Assembly: GCA_017744605.1 (NCBI GenBank)
Contig: JAGIAZ010000001.1
Span: 424,062-488,061, forward strand
Length of the DNA: 64,000 nt
Origin: Sphingobium sp.
GTDB lineage: Bacteria > Pseudomonadota > Alphaproteobacteria > Sphingomonadales > Sphingomonadaceae
Direction: 5' to 3'
Shown here: one piece after another, positions 17,052 to 25,256 of the stretch
Layout: every line of letters begins with the position of its first letter
How positions within the stretch are numbered: position 1 is the stretch's first letter
The notes under the pieces: generated by a model
What the model was told of the DNA's origin: nothing
What the model saw: the letters and a program-made list of their open reading frames with translations, nothing else
The model's database searches: none
Position numbers and translations under genes: made by a program

Positions 17052-17876
17052 CTAGAGCTCGGTGAGTCCAAGCCCGAATGCGATGACCACCGCGCGCACC
17101 TTGCTCTTGACGCCGAGTTTATCGGAAACCTTGCGCAGATGATGCTCGACGGTGCGCGCCGACACGCCCATCTCCGCCGCGCTCTCGCTATAGGTCTTGC
17201 CGAGGCCGGCCCATTTAAGGACCTCGATGTCCCGCTTGTCCAGCGTAGGTGTCCAATCGGCCGGCTCCAGCATCGACTTGGCGATCGCGTGGAATTGTGC
17301 CGCGACGAAGGCGAGTTCGGGGGCTTGCGCCTCGACAAGCTCGGCCAGCGCAGGCTCGTTATTGCCGAAGAAGCTGAGATAGGCCGGCCCGCCGGTGCTA
17401 TCCTGGACAGGAACGGCGATGCCCGCGGAAATGCCTCGCGCGCGCTCCTGCTCCAGCCAGAGCATCTGCTTGGGGTTATGCCAGTCACTCGGGCGCGTCG
17501 ACCAGACGAACGGCGCGAAGGCGTTCTGGACCTTGGAGACGCAGGGATCGTGCGCAAGCCAGTCCTTGTTTTCATTCTCGGACCGGGTGGATGTGGTGAG
17601 GAACCTCACCGGCACTTCGGTCTGCTCCAGTCGCCACCAGCGCGTGCCGACATGAATGTAGCGAGCGCCATAGAAGCCGAGGCCGCGCGCGAACTGAAGC
17701 AGCCAGGCACGCAGTTCCGAGGTGGAGCTGCAGCTATTGATCGTCGGCAGCTTCGATCGAATGTCATAATCCTTGCGACGCAGGTCGGCGGCGACATACG
17801 TGCCAGCGGGCTCCGAGGGCTCTTCGCACTCGACCTCCAGTGTCCGACCAGCAAGCATGAAAAATCCCCCCGGCAT
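17052..17876 (-). CDS. LuxR-family solo regulator 2
   Basis: I place the start at the ATG at 17876, which has TAGGAG five bases upstream; a longer frame to 17975 would run through the conserved upstream element. The resulting 274-residue protein has an autoinducer-binding-like domain (residues about 55-205; LRAWLLQFARGLGFYGARY, HDP followed by PFVW, SAGIAVPVQD, GPAYLSFFG). A C-terminal LuxR helix-turn-helix follows (LDKRDIEVLKWAGLGKTY, VSARTVEHHLRKVSDKLG). It is a clear paralogue of LuxR solo 1 at 7220-8020. No luxI is nearby, so the ligand is unknown. The next gene in its operon is the FecR-N-domain protein. Confidence 0.85.
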   Translation of the reverse strand: MPGGFFMLAGRTLEVECEEPSEPAGTYVAADLRRKDYDIRSKLPTINSCSSTSELRAWLLQFARGLGFYGARYIHVGTRWWRLEQTEVPVRFLTTSTRSENENKDWLAHDPCVSKVQNAFAPFVWSTRPSDWHNPKQMLWLEQERARGISAGIAVPVQDSTGGPAYLSFFGNNEPALAELVEAQAPELAFVAAQFHAIAKSMLEPADWTPTLDKRDIEVLKWAGLGKTYSESAAEMGVSARTVEHHLRKVSDKLGVKSKVRAVVIAFGLGLTEL

Positions 17877-17893
17877 GTAGCTCCTAAAATAAG

Positions 17894-17943
17894 GACACAT
17901 CGGGGAGCCAAAGTTGGCAAAAGAATTTTGTTGCACTTTTAAG
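17894..17943 (-). promoter_or_regulatory. Conserved upstream element, copy 2 (LuxR solo 2)
   Basis: On the minus strand the block reads AAAAGTGC, then TTTTGCCA, 12 variable bases and CGATGTGTC, ending 18 bp before the ATG at 17876. Layout and spacing match the copies at 8053 and 30138. The short leader leaves room only for the AGGAG, so CGATGTGTC would sit in the -10 region. Confidence 0.6.
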
Positions 17944-17977
17944 ACAGCCTCACGCCATCCGTGCCGTAAAAGCAATA

Positions 17978-19009
17978 TTAAGCTAGAATTACCACGCTTC
18001 CGGGCAGTTTTGTGACCTTAGCTCCAAAAGCCAACCGAGCCTGATCGAAGAAATCGTCCAGCCGATTGACGTAATATGTTCCCGACAGTGGGCGCTCAGC
18101 CAGCGCGTCATTGGTGAGGTACACGCGACCCGGCCGATAGCGGTTGATCTCCTTGATCACATCGCGCATCGGCATATTCTGGAAGATCAGCGTTCCGGCC
18201 TTCCAAGCGGTCAGCGTTATTGTATCGACATTACGCTCGACAGGCCCGATGCCGTTGGAGCTGTAGCGCACCTGATCGTTGGGACCGAGGGATCGCCGCT
18301 CCGTGTCCCAGCGAACATCGACCGCGCCCCTGAGGCAGGTGATGCAGATATCGTCACCATCGCGCCGGGCATTGAAATGGCCGTCGCGACCGATACTCGT
18401 GCCCTCGCCCGCGACAAGCGCCACCCGGCCGTTGCGCGGGCTGGTCATGAGCGCCTCGCCGCTGAGCAGTTCGACCGCGGGCATCCCCATGTCGTTCCGC
18501 AGGTCAATGCTGGTCCGCGTATTCAGTTCGACCGTGGCGCCTTGTGCCAGATGCACGAGCCGACGTTCACCCGGCTTGGTCCGGTAATCGGAAGCCAGTT
18601 CCCACGGGGAAGGCACAAGATCGATGGACCGGCCGAACATCACCATGCCCCCGGCCACCGAAGCCGCGATCGCGCCGCCGATGAGATTGCGGCGGGACAG
18701 TTTCCTGATGGGCGGAGCGTCTGTCTCGGCCGCCGGCGCGCGAAACGGAACGACGTTGTCGCGATCTTCGCTCGCGCTGTCGGCCATCGCCATCGGCCGC
18801 TCGGCCCCATCCAGGCTGCGCACTAGCTGACGGAAACGCACCGCCGAGCGAAACGCCTCTTCATGGGCACGGCTCTGCATCCGCCACGCAACGAGCTCGG
18901 CGGCATCGCGCTCGGTTGCTTCGCCGGACAGCAGATGCGTGAGCCGGCTCAGCCCCTCCAAGCGGAGTTGCGCCAGCTCAGTATCCGTCCATCCGGTCTG
19001 ATCAGTCAT
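17978..19009 (-). CDS. FecR-like anti-sigma/sensor protein
   Basis: A 343-residue protein from the ATG at 19009 (a GTG at 19063 would add 18 residues). The N-terminal cytoplasmic domain (residues about 5-65, WTDTELAQLRLEGLSRLTHL) is followed by a transmembrane helix at about 110-130. The FecR domain comes next (GERRLVHLAQGATVELNTRT, VRYSSNGIG), then a C-terminal STN-like region (MPMRDVIKEINRYRPG) that would contact an outer-membrane partner. It follows the ECF sigma gene on the same strand. No TonB receptor is adjacent, so the signal source is not evident. Confidence 0.85.
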   Translation of the reverse strand: MTDQTGWTDTELAQLRLEGLSRLTHLLSGEATERDAAELVAWRMQSRAHEEAFRSAVRFRQLVRSLDGAERPMAMADSASEDRDNVVPFRAPAAETDAPPIRKLSRRNLIGGAIAASVAGGMVMFGRSIDLVPSPWELASDYRTKPGERRLVHLAQGATVELNTRTSIDLRNDMGMPAVELLSGEALMTSPRNGRVALVAGEGTSIGRDGHFNARRDGDDICITCLRGAVDVRWDTERRSLGPNDQVRYSSNGIGPVERNVDTITLTAWKAGTLIFQNMPMRDVIKEINRYRPGRVYLTNDALAERPLSGTYYVNRLDDFFDQARLAFGAKVTKLPGSVVILA

Positions 19010-19070
19010 CCTTGCAAGCCAATCACAAGCTCCATCAAGAGCGCCTCGCGCGGGTTCATGCACGCGCCCC

Positions 19071-19619
19071 TTATTTAATGGACACTTGAGAAAGCCGATT
19101 TTGCAACTCGACCACGTAAAATTCTTCCGTCGCCTCGTGCAAATGCCGGTTTGCGAGCATCAGTTCGTTACGAATGGTGCGCTCCGAGACAGAATATTCC
19201 AACGCCAATTCCCCATATGTCGCGTTTTCGAGCCAGAAGCGCCGGAAAATCGCACGCCTGCGCTCCGGCAATCCTAGAAGCGCCTCTTCTACCGCGGCAA
19301 GCTCGGAACGGGCCTCGACCTCCCGCGCGGGATCCGGTGCTTCATCGGGGATATCAATGAGCGTCTCGATTTCGGCGGCGGAAAGATGCTTGGATTCTGA
19401 GCGCGCCGAGTTGCTGGCCATCCTGAGCGCCATCTTCATCAGATAGGCTTGAGGGTTGTGGACTTCATCCGGAATGTTCGCCCGCTGAAGCCGTAAATAG
19501 GTGTCGTGCAACGCCTCATGGGCCAGTTCCGCCGACCCCAGCCTGCCAGTGAGCCGCCGCCGAAGATCGGGATAGGCCGAAGCCAATAGCGTCATCAGTT
19601 CGCGAGCCGAGTTACTCAC
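19071..19619 (-). CDS. ECF-type RNA polymerase sigma factor (FecI-like)
   Basis: About 182 residues from a GTG at 19619; the frame stays open to 19838 but that part overlaps the TonB-like gene and is Arg-rich, so I take the shorter form, which has the usual ECF length. Region 2 is visible (AELAHEALHDTYLRLQRA, NPQAYLMKMALRMASN). Region 4 is GLPERRRAIFRRFWLEN followed by YSVSERTIRNELMLANRHLH. It would direct polymerase to a small regulon when released by the FecR-like protein encoded next. It is a candidate reader of the conserved element found before three operons in this window (inference). Confidence 0.82.
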   Translation of the reverse strand: MSNSARELMTLLASAYPDLRRRLTGRLGSAELAHEALHDTYLRLQRANIPDEVHNPQAYLMKMALRMASNSARSESKHLSAAEIETLIDIPDEAPDPAREVEARSELAAVEEALLGLPERRRAIFRRFWLENATYGELALEYSVSERTIRNELMLANRHLHEATEEFYVVELQNRLSQVSIK

Positions 19620-19666
19620 TAGGCGCCTGCCGGATGTCACGGCCGCGACTGGATGCGGATACGCCG

Positions 19667-20365
19667 CTAGCCATCCGTCGAAAGGGCGAACTGCGGCATA
19701 AGCGACGAATCGATCGCGATTTCGAAGTTCATGGGCGATGGGAGGCTGGGCGGGATCGGCGGCAGGGGGAGCGCGCGATTGAGTGCTTCGAGCGCGGCGT
19801 TGTCGAGCATCTCCGACCCGGAGCTGTCCTGCACCCAACTCTCCAGGACATTGCCGAGGCGATCGATCCGAAACGCCAGATGGGTCACGCCGGCGAGCCG
19901 TTTCAGGCGCGCCGCCGCCGGATATCGCGCATGCCGCGCGACCTCATCATAGAGGCGTCGCTGATAATCGCTGATCGCGGCGGAGTTCGCCGCCAGGACC
20001 GGCCCACCGCCGCCCGCGGGGCTCGCGACGCTACCTTCGCGCTCGGTTGCGATCAACCGAGCCGTTTCGGTGTAGCGGCCAGTCGCGCCCGCCGTCGAAC
20101 TCATGTCCCCTCGCTCAATCGATTGCGTGGGAGACATGGTCTCCGTGCGCGCCATGGCCGAGCGGGACGTTGTCGTCCGGTGGGCACCGTCGAGTGGGAT
20201 CAGGGTGACGACAAGGGGCTCGGAAGCGTGGGGCGGTGCGAGCTTGCGAGGCTGGTTCATCTGGCTCGAGAGCATCAGGCCGCCAAAGAGAGCGACATGC
20301 CCCACGCACGAGCACAGCATACCAACAAGATTGATCCGGTCGGGACCAGGCATGAACACCCGCAT
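19667..20365 (-). CDS. TonB-like protein
   Basis: The start is uncertain (in-frame ATGs at 20365 and 20353; the frame opens at 20476). After a hydrophobic segment near the N-terminus (LVGMLCSCVGHVALFGGLML) comes a Ser/Thr/Ala-rich linker. A C-terminal TonB domain follows (ISDYQRRLYDEVARHARYPA, GVTHLAFRIDRLGNVLES, LDNAALEALNRALPLPPIP). It would transduce energy to TonB-dependent receptors and precedes the ECF-FecR pair on the same strand. The Pro-rich linker typical of TonB is weak here. Confidence 0.75.
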   Translation of the reverse strand: MRVFMPGPDRINLVGMLCSCVGHVALFGGLMLSSQMNQPRKLAPPHASEPLVVTLIPLDGAHRTTTSRSAMARTETMSPTQSIERGDMSSTAGATGRYTETARLIATEREGSVASPAGGGGPVLAANSAAISDYQRRLYDEVARHARYPAAARLKRLAGVTHLAFRIDRLGNVLESWVQDSSGSEMLDNAALEALNRALPLPPIPPSLPSPMNFEIAIDSSLMPQFALSTDG

Positions 20366-20717
20366 AAGGCTTAAGACGAACCGCCCCCTATAGACCATCG
20401 CTATTAGACGGCAGTGTGACATGCACCGGTTCGCGAGATTCGCCGCTAGTGGAATCACCGGCGACGCAACACGCAACCCGGACTATTAGATTCATCACAC
20501 GAATGCCTGTGATTTGGGGGTATTGCAATGCTGACTGTGCTGGGCCCGGAACGCCCCCGGGCACCGCAGCGACCGGGGAAATTGCCAAAATGGATGCGAT
20601 ATTTCCTTAGGGGAACAGCAACATGCTTTCGAGAGAGGTGCGCTAATATAGGAGGAATCGTGACTCGGCCGTATCGACACCCGGTGGCGCCCGCTCAATC
20701 ACCACTGATTCGCGCGC
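20366..20717. other. Intergenic region between divergent TonB-like and HTH genes
   Basis: About 350 bp with no convincing coding sequence beyond the possible upstream extension of the TonB-like frame. It should hold promoters for both directions. The conserved element of the LuxR and gasdermin operons is not present here. Confidence 0.4.
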
Positions 20718-21254
20718 ATGGCTGACGATCCGCCGGCGTCCGGGGGCGAGCGATTCGAACGCCTGACCCAAGTTCACATGACCTGCTTGCGCCTGGCCGC
20801 CACCGGGCTGACCTCGAAGGAAATCGCCCAGCGGACCGACCTCACTTACCGCACGGTCCAACAATATCTCTTCCTCGCCACCAATGAGATCGGAGCGGCC
20901 AATAGCCGTGAAGCGGCGCGGCTGTTCGTCGCCTGGGAAGAGTTGAACCGGGTTCAATTGAACGCGCCGGAGCTTGTCGAAAACGCCCAATCGGTCATTG
21001 TCGGGCAGCCAGCCAACGAGGTGTGGCCCGAGGCCGAAACTCCAGAGCATGTCATGTGCGACAGCGCCATGGGTACGGACGTACCAATGGCGCGCTCCGG
21101 ATGGTCCGTGGCCGCGCCTCCGATCGGAGGACGCGTCAATGGCCTGAAGCTCGACGAACGTATCTACGCGATCCTGCGGGTCGCGGCCTATGCGGTCATC
21201 GCCATGTCGGTGTTCGTCTTGGTCTTGACCGGCATTCTTCACCTCTACGGCTGA
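20718..21254 (+). CDS. Tail-anchored LuxR-type HTH protein
   Basis: A 178-residue protein. Residues about 15-75 form a LuxR/GerE-type helix-turn-helix (LTQVHMTCLRLAATGLTSKE, YRTVQQYLFLATNEIG). A low-complexity linker leads to a single transmembrane helix at the very C-terminus (AAYAVIAMSVFVLVLTGIL). There is no receiver or ligand-binding domain. It would be a DNA-binding protein held at the inner membrane, so membrane state rather than phosphorylation may control it (inference). It is followed by two small genes on the same strand. Confidence 0.75.
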   Translation: MADDPPASGGERFERLTQVHMTCLRLAATGLTSKEIAQRTDLTYRTVQQYLFLATNEIGAANSREAARLFVAWEELNRVQLNAPELVENAQSVIVGQPANEVWPEAETPEHVMCDSAMGTDVPMARSGWSVAAPPIGGRVNGLKLDERIYAILRVAAYAVIAMSVFVLVLTGILHLYG

Positions 21255-21311
21255 GCCGACCCACCCATCGTCAATCAAGCAACGCGCCCTCTCGGGCGCG
21301 AAGGAGAAACC

Positions 21312-21677
21312 ATGCGTACTGAAGCGAAAATTCCCGAGAACGCCGCCCGCATGATCGCCGGCGAGATCAAGCAGGCTCACGCCTCCCTCGACCATGCGCT
21401 GCTGCGGATGTTGGGGCTTGCCACGTCCGTGATCGAGACCAGCACCGTCTCGGCCCTACCCGCCGCGGCCAGCCAGCCGGCGATCGAAGCCACGCTCGAC
21501 AGCCTTCAGACGCTGGCGGCCGGTCGCAGCCGCTTCGTCGACGCGCACCGCGCAATGGTCCGGGTAAAAGGCCAGAGCAATTTGTGCGAAACCGATCTGG
21601 GCTGCGGTTTCGATAACCCACTCATGATGGCCAACCGCCCGGTGGAAGTCGGCGCTCCGGCGGACATCGCCGCCTGA
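21312..21677 (+). CDS. Hypothetical protein
   Basis: A 121-residue soluble protein preceded by AGGAGAAACC, a good ribosome binding site. Residues 8-75 look helical (AARMIAGEIKQAHASLDHAL, SVIETSTVSALPA), then a short basic segment and two Cys near residue 97-104. No family recognised. It lies 57 bp after the tail-anchored HTH gene and may be co-transcribed with it. Confidence 0.6.
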   Translation: MRTEAKIPENAARMIAGEIKQAHASLDHALLRMLGLATSVIETSTVSALPAAASQPAIEATLDSLQTLAAGRSRFVDAHRAMVRVKGQSNLCETDLGCGFDNPLMMANRPVEVGAPADIAA

Positions 21678-21729
21678 ACCCAGAAGCGGACTGGCTTGAC
21701 CGGATCTGTCATGCGTGTTCCGGTCAAGC

Positions 21730-22170
21730 ATGGTCATCTTGCTTTCGTTCTGGATTCTTGTCGTCGTGTGCTGCGCCTATGGCGCGGCGTTCGGCGGCAG
21801 GTCCGGCCGGATCGGAGTCACCATATTTGCCAGCGGCGCACTGCTCACGGGATTTGCGACACTGGTCGACCGCGAATGGCGAGCGACAGTCTATCTGGTC
21901 TTCTGGATCGATCTCCTGTGCCTGATCGGCTTCCTGTTCCTCGCGCTGCGAAGTCGGCATTATTGGCCGCTCTGGTTCGCCGGCTTACACCTCGTCGCCG
22001 TGCTGGTGCATCTCGTCACGATTATCACGCCGCATTTCCTGCCCAAAGCCTATGTCGCGCTTCAAGCGTTCTGGGCTATCCCGATGCTGGTCATCATGGT
22101 CGCCGGGATCCGTCGCGACCGGCAGGCGATGAAGGAGTCCGCCTTCTTGCCGCCCTGCTCGCCACTGTAG
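21730..22170 (+). CDS. Four-helix integral membrane protein
   Basis: From the ATG at 21730 (146 residues) the protein shows hydrophobic segments at about 2-20, 28-45, 53-72, 80-100 and 105-125, so four or five membrane helices with short loops. This type of small membrane protein is common in sphingomonads without an assigned function. Its 3' end overlaps the 5' part of the RadC-like frame. No catalytic motif is visible. Confidence 0.65.
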   Translation: MVILLSFWILVVVCCAYGAAFGGRSGRIGVTIFASGALLTGFATLVDREWRATVYLVFWIDLLCLIGFLFLALRSRHYWPLWFAGLHLVAVLVHLVTIITPHFLPKAYVALQAFWAIPMLVIMVAGIRRDRQAMKESAFLPPCSPL

Positions 22171-22730
22171 AGCCGACCCAGGCCGAAGCGATCGCCGTCG
22201 CGCTTTACGCGCGCTTCGGATCCCTCGCCGCCATTCTAGCCGCAGCGGATGAGGCGAATGGTCTTGGCGCTCATCTGCCCTACCGTGCGAGGACCATCGT
22301 GCTCGCCTGTCGCGAACTGCTCTTCCATGCCCTGCGGGAGCGCATCGACGAGCGCCCGATCCTCGGCACACCCCGGGATTTACGCGACTATCTGACGCTC
22401 GTGATGGGCTACTTGCCGGTCGAGGAATTTCGCGTTCTGTTCCTGGCTAACGGCTATCGCCTTATCGCGGACGAGCCGATGTGGCGCGGAACGGTCGACC
22501 AGGTACCTGCCTATCCCCGCGAGATCGTCGGGCGAGCGCTGCATTTCGGCGCCAAGAGCGTGATAATCGTCCACAATCATCCATCGGGGAGCGCGCAGCC
22601 CAGCACCATGGACGAGGCCGTGACCGAGAACATCCATCACGCTTGCTTGGCCTTGGGGATCGACCTTCTGGACCATCTGATCATCACCAGCCGGGGGATC
22701 GCCTCCTTCCGGGAACTGGGGCTCCTGTGA
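22137..22730 (+). CDS. radC: RadC-like JAB-domain protein
   Basis: About 198 codons of RadC-like sequence: a short helical N-part (RLLAALLATVEPTQAEAIAV), then the JAB/MPN domain with VMGYLPVEEFRVLFL, the metal-binding VHNHPSGSAQPS and an Asp in the following helix, and a final HLIITSRGIASFRELG. No ATG, GTG or TTG is found at a sensible place, so the left coordinate marks where homology begins, inside the preceding gene; translation may be coupled or the start may be lost. RadC-like JAB proteins have no confirmed role in repair and often accompany mobile DNA. Confidence 0.65.
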   Translation, partial: VRLLAALLATVEPTQAEAIAVALYARFGSLAAILAAADEANGLGAHLPYRARTIVLACRELLFHALRERIDERPILGTPRDLRDYLTLVMGYLPVEEFRVLFLANGYRLIADEPMWRGTVDQVPAYPREIVGRALHFGAKSVIIVHNHPSGSAQPSTMDEAVTENIHHACLALGIDLLDHLIITSRGIASFRELGLL

Positions 22731-22768
22731 AGGGAGTTCCCAGCGCCAGTCCGCGATTGCAATCGTTG

Positions 22769-23656
22769 TCAGACGCCCGCCAGGCGAGATTGACCCTGCG
22801 CGCGAGCAAACCAGCGCAGCATCGCGTCCGCGGCCTCTTCCGTCATATCAACATAGACCCGCCGACGATCGACCATGTCGGGGTTGCGTTTGATGATACC
22901 CTTCTTCGTCAGGATCCTGACGCAGCGAAGCGCCGTCGTCATCGGGACACCCGCCGAGGCGCACAGGCCGGTCGTGGGAAGGTGAACACCGCGCAAGCGA
23001 GCCACAAGCAGTTCGAGCAGCATATCCCAGATCGGATCGGCGAAGAATGCGGCGGCGAAAAAGTCATTTCGGCTGCGTCGTATCTTCAAGATCGCCTCAA
23101 CCTCGACGGCAACCCGCGCCCGCTGATCGGCCGAAAGCGAACCAGCGCTCGCACCGTCGTGCATCAGCAGCGAATGATCGGTCTCGACCGCGTCGACCAT
23201 CTGTTCAAGCCGGTCTTCCAACGCACGATCCGCCTCCGCATCCTCGTTGGATTTGCCCTTGCTATCGTGAAGGATCACAGGCGGTCGCGCCGCTTCCGAT
23301 GCGGCGCGCAGATGGGAGACGATGTCCTGCTCCGTGGGCTCGAACAATATCGTCGCCTCACTCGATCCAAGCGCCGCAAGCACCGGATCAAGGCTCGACG
23401 CACTTGTTCTGACCAACAGGGCGGCGCCGCCATTCGTCGACGCGCGGCCGATATCCGAGACGAGTTGATCGTGGCGCTCATCATCGTTGAAGGCGTCGAC
23501 CAATATGACATCGCTGCGAAGAAGTCGCCTGGTATTAAACTGATCGAGTGTCGTTGACCGCATCAGGCGTAGATCAGCATTGCGAACAAGATGCGCCAGA
23601 GTCTCTTGTTCCTCTTGGGGCGCGACGATCGTCACGCCAACACGGCAATCCCACAT
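22769..23656 (-). CDS. Transcriptional regulator: degenerate receiver-like N-domain plus MarR-type winged helix
   Basis: A 295-residue protein from the ATG at 23656, which has CAGGAG seven bases upstream. Residues 5-125 look like a degenerate receiver domain (VGVTIVAPQEE, SDVILVDAF, AALLVRT) without a clear phosphorylation pocket. The C-terminal part (residues 190-290) is a MarR-like winged helix: FFADPIWDMLLELLVARLRG, GVPMTTALRCVRILTKKG, DRRRVYVDMTEEA. This two-part layout is seen in sphingomonad regulators. It is convergent with the RadC-like gene. Target genes are not evident. Confidence 0.75.
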   Translation of the reverse strand: MWDCRVGVTIVAPQEEQETLAHLVRNADLRLMRSTTLDQFNTRRLLRSDVILVDAFNDDERHDQLVSDIGRASTNGGAALLVRTSASSLDPVLAALGSSEATILFEPTEQDIVSHLRAASEAARPPVILHDSKGKSNEDAEADRALEDRLEQMVDAVETDHSLLMHDGASAGSLSADQRARVAVEVEAILKIRRSRNDFFAAAFFADPIWDMLLELLVARLRGVHLPTTGLCASAGVPMTTALRCVRILTKKGIIKRNPDMVDRRRVYVDMTEEAADAMLRWFARAQGQSRLAGV

Positions 23657-24354
23657 AGAAGGCTCCTGTTCCTTCAGTGTTTCAATTGCATGGGATTTTA
23701 TCAATAATTGCAAATACACTCCCGATAATCATACACTAAAATCGGTTACTAACGCGTTATTCACCTATAATGACGACAACACACCCCTCAAATTCATCTA
23801 TAGATATCATTTTTTATGGGTATGACATTGTCGATCCCATGATGATCAATTGTAGGATTTGGCCGCTCCCGCGTCCAGTGGAAGAATGAGGTGTTACATG
23901 CGCCTTCGAAAGATAATGGCGTGAAATACGCTCAATCTGGAAATGACGCCTGGCATGGACCGCCACCGCGTCGGGTCGGCGCGGGGATTTGCCCGTTTCA
24001 GCAGAACGGATGGCGAATTGGCATCGCTTCACCGCACCCCGACCGATTTCCCCCTTCCAGGCATGTCGTCCACGCGGCCTTGCCCACTCCATCCAAGCAG
24101 CAATAGACCGCCGTCGAAGGGATGGTCTTGAACGATTCCGGCACAGTTGCATCGGTTTTGGGCCCCACTTCCCTCGATTTCCAATGTCCGTCCTGTCTCG
24201 ATGAGAAAGAAGGCGGTGCGCCACCGGCACATCCGCCCGCGATAAACGGCAACCGCCCGCCCCTCGAAGCGAGGCCATCTTCGAATTGCAACATTCCCCC
24301 TCCAGCAATGCCGCATGATTTACCCCTGAAGATCACAGACGGAGTGATGAATTA
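23657..24354. other. Gene-poor, partly AT-rich intergenic region
   Basis: Positions 23690-23880 are AT-rich; the rest has normal GC. A 77-codon frame at 24122-24355 abuts the prepilin peptidase GTG start but is Pro-rich and matches nothing I know. I see no convincing gene or RNA. Confidence 0.4.
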
Positions 24355-25104
24355 GTGGCAACGCCGTACATGATCGCGCCAGCTCTCGGCTTGGTTGGCC
24401 TGCTGATCGGCAGCCATATCGCCGTGCTCGTCGTCCGCTGGCCGGACTGTATTTCCGCTCTTACCGGTCGATCACGCTGCGATTCATGTCAGCGCCAGCT
24501 TGCCTCCATGGAGCTTATCCCGATCGCCAGCACCGTGCTGCTTCGCGGCCATTGCCGGACGTGCCACGCCCCCATTCCCGCGCTCCATTGGAAAATCGAA
24601 CTCGCGGCATGCGCGATCGGCGTGTTGGCCGGGTTCGCCCCCAGCCTGTCGCTCGCGATCGCTGGCGCTGTCTTTGGTTGGCAGCTCCTCGCGCTTGCAT
24701 GCCTCGATATCACCAGGCTCCTGCTACCGAATGCCCTGAATGGGATCCTGGCGATCACGGGCCTCATGTGCGCGACTGCCGGGATCGATCCCCCCTTTAT
24801 CGAAAGGGTCATTGGCGCGGCTATCGGCATCGCCTCTCTTGCTCTTGTCCGCCTGCTGTATCGCCAGGCACGTGGCCGCGAAGGCTTGGGTGGCGGCGAT
24901 CCAAAGCTGCTGGGCGCGATCGGCTGTTGGACGGGGTGGCAGCATATTCCGCTTCTGGTGTTTGCCGGATCCATCATCGGACTGACCTTCGTGCTGCTGC
25001 AACGCCTGCGGGGCGTGCAAATGAGCGCGGAGCACCGGCTGCCATTCGGCGCCATGCTCGCGACAGCCGCGTTCCTGGTTTGGCTGGTCATCACGGCAAC
25101 CTGA
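24355..25104 (+). CDS. Prepilin peptidase (A24 aspartic protease)
   Basis: A 249-residue polytopic membrane protein with a GTG start. Two CxxC pairs (RCDSC and HCRTC) form the zinc site of the methyltransferase-type N-domain. The two catalytic Asp of type IV prepilin peptidases are present in LDITRLLLPN and GGGDPKLLGA, and about seven membrane helices follow. It would cleave and methylate type IV pilin or pseudopilin precursors at the inner membrane. No pilin or secretion gene lies nearby, so it is an orphan here. It converges on the gasdermin operon. Confidence 0.88.
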   Translation: MATPYMIAPALGLVGLLIGSHIAVLVVRWPDCISALTGRSRCDSCQRQLASMELIPIASTVLLRGHCRTCHAPIPALHWKIELAACAIGVLAGFAPSLSLAIAGAVFGWQLLALACLDITRLLLPNALNGILAITGLMCATAGIDPPFIERVIGAAIGIASLALVRLLYRQARGREGLGGGDPKLLGAIGCWTGWQHIPLLVFAGSIIGLTFVLLQRLRGVQMSAEHRLPFGAMLATAAFLVWLVITAT

Positions 25105-25202
25105 TGTGAGGCTCCTCCGTCCGACGAACCTATCACTCCGAAAATTTCAAGCTTTTCCGTGTGATGGCTTGCACATATGTCTTGTGCTCCACGGCACGGC
25201 TG

Positions 25203-25222
25203 TCGCGCCTAAGAAGGCGCGA
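25203..25222. terminator. Hairpin between convergent genes
   Basis: CGCGCC, a six-base loop and GGCGCG form a stem of six to seven pairs in the gap between the prepilin peptidase and the last gene of the gasdermin operon. No T-run follows on either strand, so a terminator role is tentative. Confidence 0.35.
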
Positions 25223-25256
25223 ATGCGTTGAGAAACGAACCTGCACCGCGACCAGC

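Noticed and set aside
7220..17876. A LuxI-type autoinducer synthase near the LuxR genes
   Set aside because: No protein with the synthase motifs is found; both regulators are solos in this window.
24122..24355. 77-codon plus-strand frame before the prepilin peptidase
   Set aside because: Pro-rich, no homology, no clear ribosome binding site; only its position next to the GTG start is suggestive.
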